Positions 1-7,570 of a stretch of DNA of 31,370 bases are shown here, one piece after another. The notes under the pieces were generated by a model. The model saw only the letters and a program-made list of their open reading frames with translations, did no database searches and was not told the origin of the DNA. The DNA comes from a virus. A program made the position numbers and the translations under genes. Within the stretch, counting starts at the first letter, position 1; the number at the start of each line of letters is the position of its first letter. The stretch spans positions 1-31,370 of IMG/VR virus record IMGVR_UViG_3300025732_000177. The stretch is one strand, 5' to 3'.

Positions 1-290
1 GCAATGGCCGTGATGAACTCGCCGCTCTGGTGGCGTAGGGTGCCCATTACGATCCACTGCCCACCAACCAGGCCCGGCCGGAAGTCCGGAAGGGCCAGTC
101 CGTTCTGGGTCAGGGGCCCACGCAACGCCTCGCAGCAGGCCGAATACGAGGCGAATTTGCTGCGAAAGTGCGGGTTGGCACTGTCGTATTTCACAATCGG
201 ATACGCGGCCTGGGCAGCCGCCAGGGCCTTGGTCAGTTGCCCAGTGACGGGCGAGCCGCTCGGCCCCAGGATTTCGTTGTTGTCGTTCAT
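1..290 (-). CDS. ERF-family single-strand annealing protein (partial, C-terminus off the left edge)
   Basis: Only the first 96 codons are in the window. ERF proteins anneal complementary single strands in phage recombination and genome circularisation. The visible N-terminal part has the typical ERF pattern: a helix KALAAAQAAYP, then NPHFRSKFASYSACCEALRG, then LTQNGLAL, matching the family pattern of NP(F)-(K/R)SK(Y/F)A followed by a hydrophobic helix and a QxGL turn. The ATG at 290 overlaps the stop of the upstream nuclease gene as ATGA, so the two are translationally coupled. An annealing protein next to a RecE-like nuclease is the usual two-component phage recombination pair. The call rests on motif recognition alone, because the C-terminal half is not visible. 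Confidence 0.75.
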   Translation of the reverse strand, partial: MNDNNEILGPSGSPVTGQLTKALAAAQAAYPIVKYDSANPHFRSKFASYSACCEALRGPLTQNGLALPDFRPGLVGGQWIVMGTLRHQSGEFITAI

Positions 291-1144
291 AGAATCACCT
301 CCTCCTCACGCTTCCTCGCCCACGCCGGAACGACCATCTCCGTGATCTCGCCGTGATCCGCAGGCAGATACACGCCGGTCGAACGTCGCAGGCGAACCTC
401 CTCCATCACGCTGACCAACCGCTGGCCAGCCTCCTCCACCAAGTCATCAGGCAAATAGAAGACCTTGCACCTGTAGGGCGGCATGGTCTGAACGAAGACG
501 AACGGCATGCGGAACGGCATGTAACCGATCTGTTCCGCACCACGGCAGTACAGCCACTGCTGTTCCGCGTAGCCGTAGTCGCACACGCTCTTGCCGATCT
601 TGTTCCACGGCGAACTGGTGGTCTTCAAATCCCACCACAGGTCTTCGCACACACCGTCCGGCCTGACCTTCAGCCTGTGGCCGTTGGCCTCCTGCCAGAA
701 CACGGAGAGCTGCGTTTCAGTGGTGGACTCAAACAGTTCACGCGCCGCCTCGTTGGCGAATGCGTTGTCCACCATGGTGCGGTAGACGAACGCCTGGTCG
801 GCGGTGCAGCACACCCCGGTCTGGTTGGCCTCCCACTCCCGGTACGCCTTGGTGTTCCGTGATCCGCTGGCACCCAGAACTTCATCCGGCGGGATGCAAA
901 CCAGCGAGTCGAACGACTGGCCGGCGCACATGCCCATGATGATTTGGTCGAACTCGCCGCCGCGCTTGGTGGCCGCGTTCCCGGCGAAGAGCGAGCGACC
1001 GGAGTCCATCCACAATTGGGCCTCCCCGCCGCCGTCCGCCACAGCCCGCAGGAAGGTCCGAGAGTCAAACTCCTTCAGCGAGTGGTAGATGTGGGCCGCC
1101 ATGCCGACGACCTTCACGGGCCCGCTGGAAACGTCGATGTTCAT
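287..1144 (-). CDS. PD-(D/E)XK nuclease of the RecE/exodeoxyribonuclease VIII-like type
   Basis: This 285-aa protein probably resects double-stranded ends to give single strands for the ERF partner encoded next to it. The catalytic core is visible: VRPDGV with D163, then LWWDLKTT with D172 and K174 (the D...DxK core), and a QxxxY element (AEQQWLY, Q195/Y199) downstream, as in RecB-like and RecE-like nucleases. I chose the ATG at 1144 because AGGTGG lies just upstream of it. A start 11 codons earlier (1177) is open, but it would lie inside a hairpin and has no clear ribosome site. The stop overlaps the ERF start (ATGA). It could also be a Cas4/AddB-like nuclease, but gene pairing and length favour the phage recombination exonuclease. 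Confidence 0.78.
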   Translation of the reverse strand: MNIDVSSGPVKVVGMAAHIYHSLKEFDSRTFLRAVADGGGEAQLWMDSGRSLFAGNAATKRGGEFDQIIMGMCAGQSFDSLVCIPPDEVLGASGSRNTKAYREWEANQTGVCCTADQAFVYRTMVDNAFANEAARELFESTTETQLSVFWQEANGHRLKVRPDGVCEDLWWDLKTTSSPWNKIGKSVCDYGYAEQQWLYCRGAEQIGYMPFRMPFVFVQTMPPYRCKVFYLPDDLVEEAGQRLVSVMEEVRLRRSTGVYLPADHGEITEMVVPAWARKREEEVIL

Positions 1145-1165
1145 ATGTCCACCTGTGGAGATGCG

Positions 1166-1185
1166 AAAAAAGCCCATCCGTGGGC
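1166..1185 (-). terminator. Hairpin plus U-tract, terminator or attenuator upstream of the nuclease gene
   Basis: On the minus strand GCCCA-CGGA-TGGGC is followed directly by six T (complement of 1166-1171), the form of an intrinsic terminator. The stem is only 5 bp. It lies just upstream of the nuclease ribosome site, so it would either stop read-through from the right or act as an attenuator in the nuclease leader. Confidence 0.45.
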
Positions 1186-1216
1186 GAAAAGCGATCCTTC
1201 AGCCCGTCCGTGGGCG
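1171..1216. repeat. Two 16-base direct repeats with internal dyads, 30 bases apart
   Basis: AGCCCATCCGTGGGCG (1171-1186) and AGCCCGTCCGTGGGCG (1201-1216) differ at one base. Each contains a GCCC/GGGC dyad. The 30-base offset is close to three helical turns, so a dimeric regulator could bind both copies on the same face of the DNA. The first copy also forms the terminator-like hairpin described separately. Confidence 0.6.
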
Positions 1217-1432
1217 GGCGGCAGAGATCGACTGGCCAAGGTGTCCAGCGATCAAAAGGCCGAGGCACAGTTCCATCTGTGCCAGCCAGGAGAGAAATCC
1301 AGCACCCACCCTGACGGCGGGGGCTAGAATGAAGTCGGCTCGCTCAAAGAGAGGAGCGAGTTTGGGCAACACTCCAACTGAGCTAGCTGCCCAATCGTTC
1401 CGAAAAAAACGATTTTTCAGGGGTGACCAACC

Positions 1433-2305
1433 ATGCCGAGTTCCAGAAGACAGGTTAGTCCCCGCTCGGAAACTACCATGACGCTGCAAGAACTCGCCAG
1501 GAAGTACCACAACAGGGTGGGAGGATCCCCGGGCTACCTGGAGCAACTGGAGGTGTTCGTTCGCCGCCTTCGATGGAAGGCTGCGGACCTCTCCCCGGAA
1601 CTCATCGACTCCTACCTGACCGATGCCCTGAAACATCTGGCTCCCTCCACCGTTGCAAACCACCGGAAGATGCTGCGGTGCCTGCTGCACTTCGCCGCCT
1701 CCGAGCGAATTGTGGACGCCAGTATACTGCGCCCCCTTCGCCGTGTCAAACGAGTTCCACCGAACCCCAGAGCGTGGAGTCACGCGGAAATCCGTACGCT
1801 TTTGTCGGTAGCTGCGAACCTGCGGGGCGGTCGCAAATGCCCGCGCAGTCTGCTGGCGAGGGCGTGGATCCTGGTTGCGTACAGCACTGGGCTGAGACTG
1901 GAAGACCTGTTGTCGATCCGCCATGATCAAATCCGCGGTCAGCGTCTGTGCCCTAGTCAGCACAAGGTGGGTTACCCCCATGTGTGCTGGCTGGACGACA
2001 ATGCCCTGGCAGCAATCCGTTCGCTGCCTGTCCTTGGGCCGCGTATCTTTGGCGACCTCATCTGCCGAGACAAGGCCATGGCCATGATGCGGCAGCTCAC
2101 GCGGGCCGCTGGCCTGCCTGGAAGCACTAAGTTTCTGCGGCGATCCGGGGCGACCTACTGCGAAATTGCAGGCAAGGACGCCACTGGACACTTAGGACAC
2201 AGATCTCCAGGGATGAAGGTCTACTACATCGACCGGCTGCTGCTGGCAGAGGAGAAGCGCCAGGAGCCGACCGCGCCGCCGCTAGACCTGCTGGAGCAAA
2301 CCTAG
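1433..2305 (+). CDS. int: Tyrosine recombinase / phage integrase
   Basis: This 290-aa protein is the only plus-strand gene. An N-terminal SAM-like core-binding domain (about residues 17-100) is followed by the catalytic domain. Catalytic residues are R155 in box I (STGLRLEDL), K178 in the beta-hairpin, KFLR (K233, R236) in the place of HxxR, H256 in LGHRSPG and the nucleophile Y265, nine residues after H256, in VYYID. The H-to-K change in HxxR is tolerated in some lineages. The ATG at 1433 is chosen because GGGGTG lies about 7 bases upstream; ATG 1478 is an alternative that would still contain the whole core-binding domain. It is expected to insert or excise the phage genome. Its 3' end overlaps the end of the convergent structural operon by 24 bases. 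Confidence 0.93.
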   Translation: MPSSRRQVSPRSETTMTLQELARKYHNRVGGSPGYLEQLEVFVRRLRWKAADLSPELIDSYLTDALKHLAPSTVANHRKMLRCLLHFAASERIVDASILRPLRRVKRVPPNPRAWSHAEIRTLLSVAANLRGGRKCPRSLLARAWILVAYSTGLRLEDLLSIRHDQIRGQRLCPSQHKVGYPHVCWLDDNALAAIRSLPVLGPRIFGDLICRDKAMAMMRQLTRAAGLPGSTKFLRRSGATYCEIAGKDATGHLGHRSPGMKVYYIDRLLLAEEKRQEPTAPPLDLLEQT

Positions 2306-5300
2306 TGCTTCCAGCGGGTCCATGGCCATCTGCTTGTTTTCCCTGGCCCGCTTTGCCGCCTCGCTCTGAACGATTTTGTACAACAAGTACAAGTCCCGCT
2401 GCTGTTGCGGCATGGTCTGCAGGATCTCTTCCGGCACGGTGATGTTTTCATAGGTCCGAACACCAGGGGTGGTGGACAGCATCTGGTTCAGCATGTCCCG
2501 GGCCGCCTGACGCTTGGCCCGATCCTGGTCAATGTCGGTGAGCTTGGCCCCAGCCAGCAGATTGAACGCTGCCTTCATGTACTTGTCGCCGGTAGACAGC
2601 CGGTCGTCGGTCATCTGCCTATACAGGCCAAGCGCACGCGAACCGAATGGCATGAAATTGACGACGGCCTGCTCCAGCGGTCGTCCGACATCCCCGAAGT
2701 CTCGCTCCAACACGGAGTACAGGTCGTTGAGGTCGCGGCCAGAGTACAGTTGCCTCCCGGTGAAAGATTCAATCGGAGCCTTCACAAGCGGGGTGGTCAT
2801 GCCCAGGAGATTCGATCCGGTCTTGCGGATGGTGTCTGCCAGCCGTGCCGTCGCAGTTGACCCAACGCCAGGCGTGAAGAGCTGGAAGAACGACTCCCAC
2901 GGGAGATCCAAGTTGGTCAGGGACCGTTGCAGTTCCGGGTTCCCGGAACCCCACTCCGCAGGCAGCGGGATGGCGGCCGACTGACGCATATGCTCCGGGA
3001 TGAAGTTGTCTTCGCTCGGCTCCGTGCCACGCACCACGCCACGGATGGACTGGCCCATCAGTCCGCCGGGGCGGTACAGGGCGTTGTCCATGATGCTTGG
3101 AACGATGCCCTTTTGGAACGAGTAGAAGGGCACCAACTTCTTTAGGCCGCGCTCAAAGCTGGTGAACGCCTGCGGCGAATAGTCCACCTGGCTGAGTCGC
3201 ACAAGGTCGGCCGCCTCCCCAGGATCCACGCCTTTGCGGATCTGGTTCAGGAACACGCCACCGCGCAAAGCGTCTTCAACGGTGGATCCAACGGCGTCGT
3301 TCAGCACCAGGAGTGGATTCTTGTTGCGGGCCGCGGGGCGCTGCGTGATGCCCACGCCGCGCACGGTTGTCAGGTCGTTGAGGAACTGGCCCCGGGAGCG
3401 CTTTGGGTTGAAGAACGCTTGGCCAACGCTCGGATCATTCCCAGCCCCAAGCCACCCGCCGCGGATCTGCTGTTCCGGGAGCCCCGTCGCAAAGTCGGTG
3501 AACACGCCGCCGCCGATGCGATTGCCAGCCGTGAGGTCCAGGAACTTGGCGACCCGCTGTTCTGGCTTAAGTCCGGCGTATCCAGGGGCTTTTGCGAGCC
3601 GTTTCGCCAAAGCGGCCGTATCGCCCCGAGAAGCCCGGTACGCGGCCCACATGTCCAGCGGGTTGAATGCGTCGAACGTGGCGGCGTTGATTGCACCTGA
3701 GTACAGATTGCGGGTGTGGAATGCCGGGCTGGCCAAGGCACCGACTTTCCAGAAACTCAGGAACTGGTTGTAGGCGTTGGCAGCGGACTGTTCGACATCG
3801 CCAAGCTGCGTGGATTTGACCACCGTCGCCAGTTCAGCGACGAGACGCTCTGGGACCGACACGTTTGTGATGTCGGTGTTGAACAGCGTCTTCCACATCT
3901 TCTTAAAGTTATTCGCGTCAAAGTTCAGCCGCTTCGCCGCGTCGGTGAGCTGGACCATGCCGTCCTGCAGGCCGTCAGGGCCAATGCCAGATGCGGCCTC
4001 CCGGAGCCTGGGAATGATGCGGTCGGCGTTGGCGAGGACACGGCTCTGGCCACGCTCATAGCGCTCCAGATTCGTCCACCCCGGCGTGTCGAAGATGCCT
4101 GTTCCCGTCTGTGCGAACTGCTGATCTGAGCCGCGCAGCAGATTGACGAGGTCGTCACGGTTCTTCTGCATCTCCTCAATCACCGGCTTCATCATCGCCT
4201 TGCGCTCGGCGCTGGTGGCGTTCTTAAAGTCAGCGGATGCGACGAGTTCACGCAGGCGCTCGCGGAACGGAACCTGCACTCCAATGGATGTGAAGGCGTC
4301 GTCCAGAAGTTTCCTGGCCGGTTTCTGCTTGGCGTTGATCAGGGACTGCTGCAGGCCAGCGGCATCAAACGGCAGACCATTGGGTGTTCCGGGCGCAGCC
4401 TCCAGGGCTCGGCCGCCGGTCAGGATGCGGAACGTACGCTGCCCGCCCGGTATGTCGGTGTACGCCTTGCGACCACGGCCAAAGTTGTCGGAGGTGCCAA
4501 GCAGGGCCTGTCCGCGAGCCCACGGCTGTTCGACACGCTCCACAGCGTTGGGCCGAACGGGGTCCAGGATTTTCTCCCACCACTTCAATTGCCGCGGGAA
4601 GAACTCTGTCCCTGACGCACCACGCCAGCTCTGGTCAGGCAGGCCCTTGGAGATGGCATCTAGGCGAGCCTTCTCGGTGGCGTTCAGGTATTCTTCACGG
4701 ACGGTGCGGAACTCTGGCACGTTCTCCAGCACCCAGTCCGCCACTTGGTCGCCACTGCTTTTTGGCATCGGCCCGTACACGCCAGGCGCGGTTGGGATGG
4801 GCGACGACTCTGCGTAGTCCACCAGCGCACGCTGCACATCGGTGCTATCAAAAGTTCGCAGCGTCTCCGGGATGCTGGTCGGAACTCCTTGTACGCCCTT
4901 GGCCCGCTGGGCGGCAGCAACCGACTCTGCGTCCACGCCCATGGCCTCACGCAGCATCTTGCCGCGCAGCAGTCCCCGGGCCTCGTCGGCACGGGAGGCA
5001 TTGCGCTTTGCGATGCGGGAGTCCCACTGAAGGTCAGGGTTCAGGGTGCCGCCGGACGGTGCGTGAAGGCCAGCGATCAGAGGATTGACGAGCCAACTGG
5101 TGTACGGATTTCGTTTGGAACCTTCGGCAAGTGTGTCCAGCGTACTGGCTACTGTGTCGCCAAACTGCTTGCCAAACACATCGGTGTTGAATCCGATGTT
5201 CGTACCAGGGATCCGCACATCGACCAGGCTAGCGGCATTGCCGGTCAGGTCGGTGGGGTCAATCCCGAACCGCTTGGCCTGCGTCTGCCACCGCGCCAGG

Positions 5301-5935
5301 GCTTCCGCCTTCAGCGTCGGATCAGTGATCTCAGCCAGGGCCTGTTCGGGCGTGATGTCGCGCATGTACTTGCGAACACCGCCGCCAGCCTTCCTGGTCG
5401 CCCCAAGAGTGGAGCCCTCCCACGCAGCCTCCGCGGCATTGCGCAGCAGGCCAGACGCCTTCATCGCCTTGCCGGTCTGAGTCGCCGCGCCACGCCCCAG
5501 GATGGCCAGCGGATTGGCCCAGGTGAGCGGGTCCAAAAGCATCTCGGCAGCAAGCGAGCCCGTGAAGTTGCCCCACGTATCCTTGTCGCCAATCATGCCG
5601 TACTGCCGCAGCAGCTCACGGCCAGTGACACGGTCGTCGGATGTTCCGAGGAACGACAGCGGCTTGCCTGCCAGCAGGCCGCGGACGAAGGCGCCAGGCG
5701 TGTCGAAGAGCCAGCCCGCCGCAGCCAGGCCGGAAGAGCCCGCCTTGGCCAGGGAGTCCAGCATCCCGCTCTTCTGGTCGTCCGGCATCAGATCGGCAAT
5801 CGTCGCCCGCTGCCGACCAAGCGGAGCGATGCCAATTACATCGCCGTCGTCGTCCGGAGGCAGAAGCCCTAGCTCCGCCTGTTGCTGGAGAACTCCGTAT
5901 GGATCATACAGGTCAAAGAGCGGGGAGCGGGCCAT
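2282..5935 (-). CDS. Large internal virion / DNA-ejection protein (1217 aa) with LPD-like regions
   Basis: This is the last gene of the structural operon and its largest product. In short-tailed phages the giant protein at the end of the tail genes is packaged inside the head and ejected ahead of the DNA, and position and size fit that role. Visible segments include an N-terminal stretch with FDTPGAFVRG and EMLLDPLTWANP (about 75-145), a region with NQFLSFWKVGALASPAFHTR (about 723-742), and PFYSFQKG preceded by QVDYSPQAF (about 916-943). These patterns occur in large phage polyvalent proteins and remind me of the LPD38-type region; that link is from memory. No lysozyme or protease active site is apparent. 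The ATG overlaps the upstream stop as TAATG. Its 3' end overlaps the integrase 3' end. Confidence 0.7.
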   Translation of the reverse strand: MARSPLFDLYDPYGVLQQQAELGLLPPDDDGDVIGIAPLGRQRATIADLMPDDQKSGMLDSLAKAGSSGLAAAGWLFDTPGAFVRGLLAGKPLSFLGTSDDRVTGRELLRQYGMIGDKDTWGNFTGSLAAEMLLDPLTWANPLAILGRGAATQTGKAMKASGLLRNAAEAAWEGSTLGATRKAGGGVRKYMRDITPEQALAEITDPTLKAEALARWQTQAKRFGIDPTDLTGNAASLVDVRIPGTNIGFNTDVFGKQFGDTVASTLDTLAEGSKRNPYTSWLVNPLIAGLHAPSGGTLNPDLQWDSRIAKRNASRADEARGLLRGKMLREAMGVDAESVAAAQRAKGVQGVPTSIPETLRTFDSTDVQRALVDYAESSPIPTAPGVYGPMPKSSGDQVADWVLENVPEFRTVREEYLNATEKARLDAISKGLPDQSWRGASGTEFFPRQLKWWEKILDPVRPNAVERVEQPWARGQALLGTSDNFGRGRKAYTDIPGGQRTFRILTGGRALEAAPGTPNGLPFDAAGLQQSLINAKQKPARKLLDDAFTSIGVQVPFRERLRELVASADFKNATSAERKAMMKPVIEEMQKNRDDLVNLLRGSDQQFAQTGTGIFDTPGWTNLERYERGQSRVLANADRIIPRLREAASGIGPDGLQDGMVQLTDAAKRLNFDANNFKKMWKTLFNTDITNVSVPERLVAELATVVKSTQLGDVEQSAANAYNQFLSFWKVGALASPAFHTRNLYSGAINAATFDAFNPLDMWAAYRASRGDTAALAKRLAKAPGYAGLKPEQRVAKFLDLTAGNRIGGGVFTDFATGLPEQQIRGGWLGAGNDPSVGQAFFNPKRSRGQFLNDLTTVRGVGITQRPAARNKNPLLVLNDAVGSTVEDALRGGVFLNQIRKGVDPGEAADLVRLSQVDYSPQAFTSFERGLKKLVPFYSFQKGIVPSIMDNALYRPGGLMGQSIRGVVRGTEPSEDNFIPEHMRQSAAIPLPAEWGSGNPELQRSLTNLDLPWESFFQLFTPGVGSTATARLADTIRKTGSNLLGMTTPLVKAPIESFTGRQLYSGRDLNDLYSVLERDFGDVGRPLEQAVVNFMPFGSRALGLYRQMTDDRLSTGDKYMKAAFNLLAGAKLTDIDQDRAKRQAARDMLNQMLSTTPGVRTYENITVPEEILQTMPQQQRDLYLLYKIVQSEAAKRARENKQMAMDPLEALGLLQQV

Positions 5936-7563
5936 TAACTGTCCATCGGAATATATCTAGGTCTGCCGGTCGGCGCAGGTGTTGGCGCAGCCCGCCCTGC
6001 TGGGTTAGATGTTTGATTCCACGGCCATCGCTCCCTATTGGCCGAGGCATGCGCGGCGGCCTCGGCCTCCGCCGGATCCATTCCGTACGGAGGCTGTTGC
6101 AGACGAGCCGCAAGACGCTTCTCGCTGTCGTAGCTGAACCCGCCCCAATCAGTGTCCATGGAGTCTCGCAGCCGATCAATCTCTGCCAGGCCATCTGGGC
6201 TGTCCCATCTCCCTTCCGAAATGTCGCTCACCCCGGCAGCGGCTGGGTCTTTCTCACGCCGCGCGGCATCGGCCTGCTGCTGCAGGATCGCAAGCTCTTC
6301 TGGAGTTCTTTGCTGTAGACCTCGGCCAGTCGCCATTCCGCGCGCCACCTGCAGTCCAAGATCAGTGAGCTGCTGGTTGTGCAATGCCTCTACGCCAAGG
6401 GGAGTCGGGCCGAAGTTGATTGGCCCGCCGCCACGGTTAGCGTTGAGGGCCGCGTTCTGCTGGTTCAGAATGGCCGCTTGCATGGGCCTGCTCAGGCCAG
6501 GGAGTGCAAGCGCACCTGCGTAATTGCCAGCCCGCATCATCACCTGCGCCCGCCACTGCAGTTCCTTGGCCTGGCGGTCGGCAAGTTTCTTGGCACGGCC
6601 TCGCTCACGCAGTTGGTCTGCAGTCAGTGCCATGTCTTCTTCGGTCGGATTGGTGATGCCAGCAGCGTCACGCAGGCGGCCCATCATGCGAGCATTTGAC
6701 TGCTGCTGCCCTAGTTCCCGGTTCGCCTTCAGCTTTTCCGGGGTCAGCATGTACACCATCTCTGGGCCGTTGGGGCCATCGACCATCGTCGGAACGTACC
6801 CGCGGGCCGCTAGGTCGGGCCTCTCTAGCGACGGGTTTCGGTCCCGGTTGTCAACCTCCTTGCCGACCATCCGGCCGTCTGTGGCGGCGTTGGCAGTCCC
6901 AGCACCCGGGGCCCGCGGCAAGTAGGTCACGCCACCGCTTGGGCTGTAGACCGGGGCGTAGCCGCTCTGGCCAACTCCCATCATGTCACGGTCACGCGGG
7001 CTCATGCGCGCCTCGGCAATCTCCGCCCAGGTGGCACCGGCGTCACGCATCGCTTGCTCTTGCTCGCCCGTGTACTTTGGCCGGGCGTTGTATTGATCAC
7101 GCTCTGCCTCCGTGGAGAACGCTGGCCCACTTCCGACCGGGCTGCCAAGCGTCGGGTCTGGCTTTGGCGCAACCGGCGCCGTGGGCTTGCGGACTGTGTC
7201 GTACTGCCGTGTCCGCTGATTCCAAACCCGCATCGTCCCGGGCTGGTCGCCGGGGAGCGTGTCAGTAGACGACATGTCCAGCGGTGCAGGCCGCATGGAA
7301 GCCCGCAGGGCCATCTCCTCTTCGTCCGGCGGGCGGTTGCGTCCCTCTTCAAACTGACGCTGCATGTCTCGGCTGTATGCATCACCCAGGCCGGTCTGCG
7401 CGTAGGCAACCCGGCGGGCCTCGTCGGGGTGCATGCCAGCGGCGATCAGCTCGCGGATCCGCTGGAGCGTCTTCGCCTCAACCTCACCGACAGTCGGTTC
7501 GACGTTCAGCGGCGACGACGGGGCGCCTTCCAGGTTGCTTTCGGATGCAGCGTAAACGGCCAT
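5935..7563 (-). CDS. Putative internal virion protein (542 aa)
   Basis: I do not recognise a named family. The protein is Ala/Arg/Gln-rich and predicted mostly helical, with a Pro-rich middle (about 110-150). Near the N-terminus it has a short helical motif, IRELIAAGMHPDEARRVAYA, followed by GLGDAYSRDM. A long Gln/Arg/Ala-rich helical stretch (about 290-370) follows, then a Gly/Asn/Pro spacer, and the C-terminus is low in complexity. The ATG at 7563 is preferred because GAGGAT sits just upstream, within the upstream gene's stop region; the open frame extends 29 codons further but would overlap the previous gene. It lies between two other large proteins of similar composition, which supports an ejection or internal-core role. 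Nothing points to an enzymatic activity. Confidence 0.6.
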   Translation of the reverse strand: MAVYAASESNLEGAPSSPLNVEPTVGEVEAKTLQRIRELIAAGMHPDEARRVAYAQTGLGDAYSRDMQRQFEEGRNRPPDEEEMALRASMRPAPLDMSSTDTLPGDQPGTMRVWNQRTRQYDTVRKPTAPVAPKPDPTLGSPVGSGPAFSTEAERDQYNARPKYTGEQEQAMRDAGATWAEIAEARMSPRDRDMMGVGQSGYAPVYSPSGGVTYLPRAPGAGTANAATDGRMVGKEVDNRDRNPSLERPDLAARGYVPTMVDGPNGPEMVYMLTPEKLKANRELGQQQSNARMMGRLRDAAGITNPTEEDMALTADQLRERGRAKKLADRQAKELQWRAQVMMRAGNYAGALALPGLSRPMQAAILNQQNAALNANRGGGPINFGPTPLGVEALHNQQLTDLGLQVARGMATGRGLQQRTPEELAILQQQADAARREKDPAAAGVSDISEGRWDSPDGLAEIDRLRDSMDTDWGGFSYDSEKRLAARLQQPPYGMDPAEAEAAAHASANRERWPWNQTSNPAGRAAPTPAPTGRPRYIPMDS

Positions 7564-7570
7564 CAGATCC

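Larger units (their letters stand above)
1145..1432. other. Hairpin-dense divergent intergenic region (candidate attP/control region)
   Basis: This is the only long non-coding stretch. It lies between the minus-strand nuclease and the plus-strand integrase. I count seven inverted repeats. They are 1172-1185 (GCCCA/TGGGC, 4-base loop), 1202-1219 (GCCCG/CGGGC), 1226-1253 (9-bp stem GATCG+CTGG with one bulged base), 1264-1283 (GGCACAG/CTGTGCC, 6-base loop), 1339-1360 (CTCGCTC/GAGCGAG, 8-base spacer), 1362-1394 (TTGGGCA/TGCCCAA, 19-base loop) and 1394-1413 (ATCGTT/AACGAT, 8-base spacer). A temperate phage usually keeps attP beside the integrase, and 7-bp arms around a 6-8 bp spacer is the architecture of a tyrosine recombinase core site, so attP plus operators is a reasonable reading. 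I see no convincing promoter pair here. Confidence 0.55.

Noticed and set aside
1145-1177. An 11-codon longer nuclease starting at 1177.
   Set aside because: It would start within a hairpin, without a ribosome site, while ATG 1144 has AGGTGG at a proper distance.
1325-1330. TAGAAT on the plus strand as a -10 box for the integrase.
   Set aside because: No fitting -35 hexamer lies 16-18 bases upstream.
1374-1385. On the minus strand TAGCTCAGTTGG, identical to the D-arm consensus of many tRNAs.
   Set aside because: The following sequence has no GAGC to close the D stem, no anticodon arm and no T-loop, so there is no tRNA gene. It might matter as a remnant of an attachment site, but 12 bases is too little to claim it.
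1199-2191. Minus-strand ORF of 330 codons across the integrase.
   Set aside because: It is antisense to a clear integrase with catalytic residues, and its translation shows no domain; a GC-rich shadow.
4745-5872. Plus-strand ORF of 375 codons.
   Set aside because: It is antisense to the 1217-aa protein, Arg/Gln-rich in the manner of shadow frames, with no motif.
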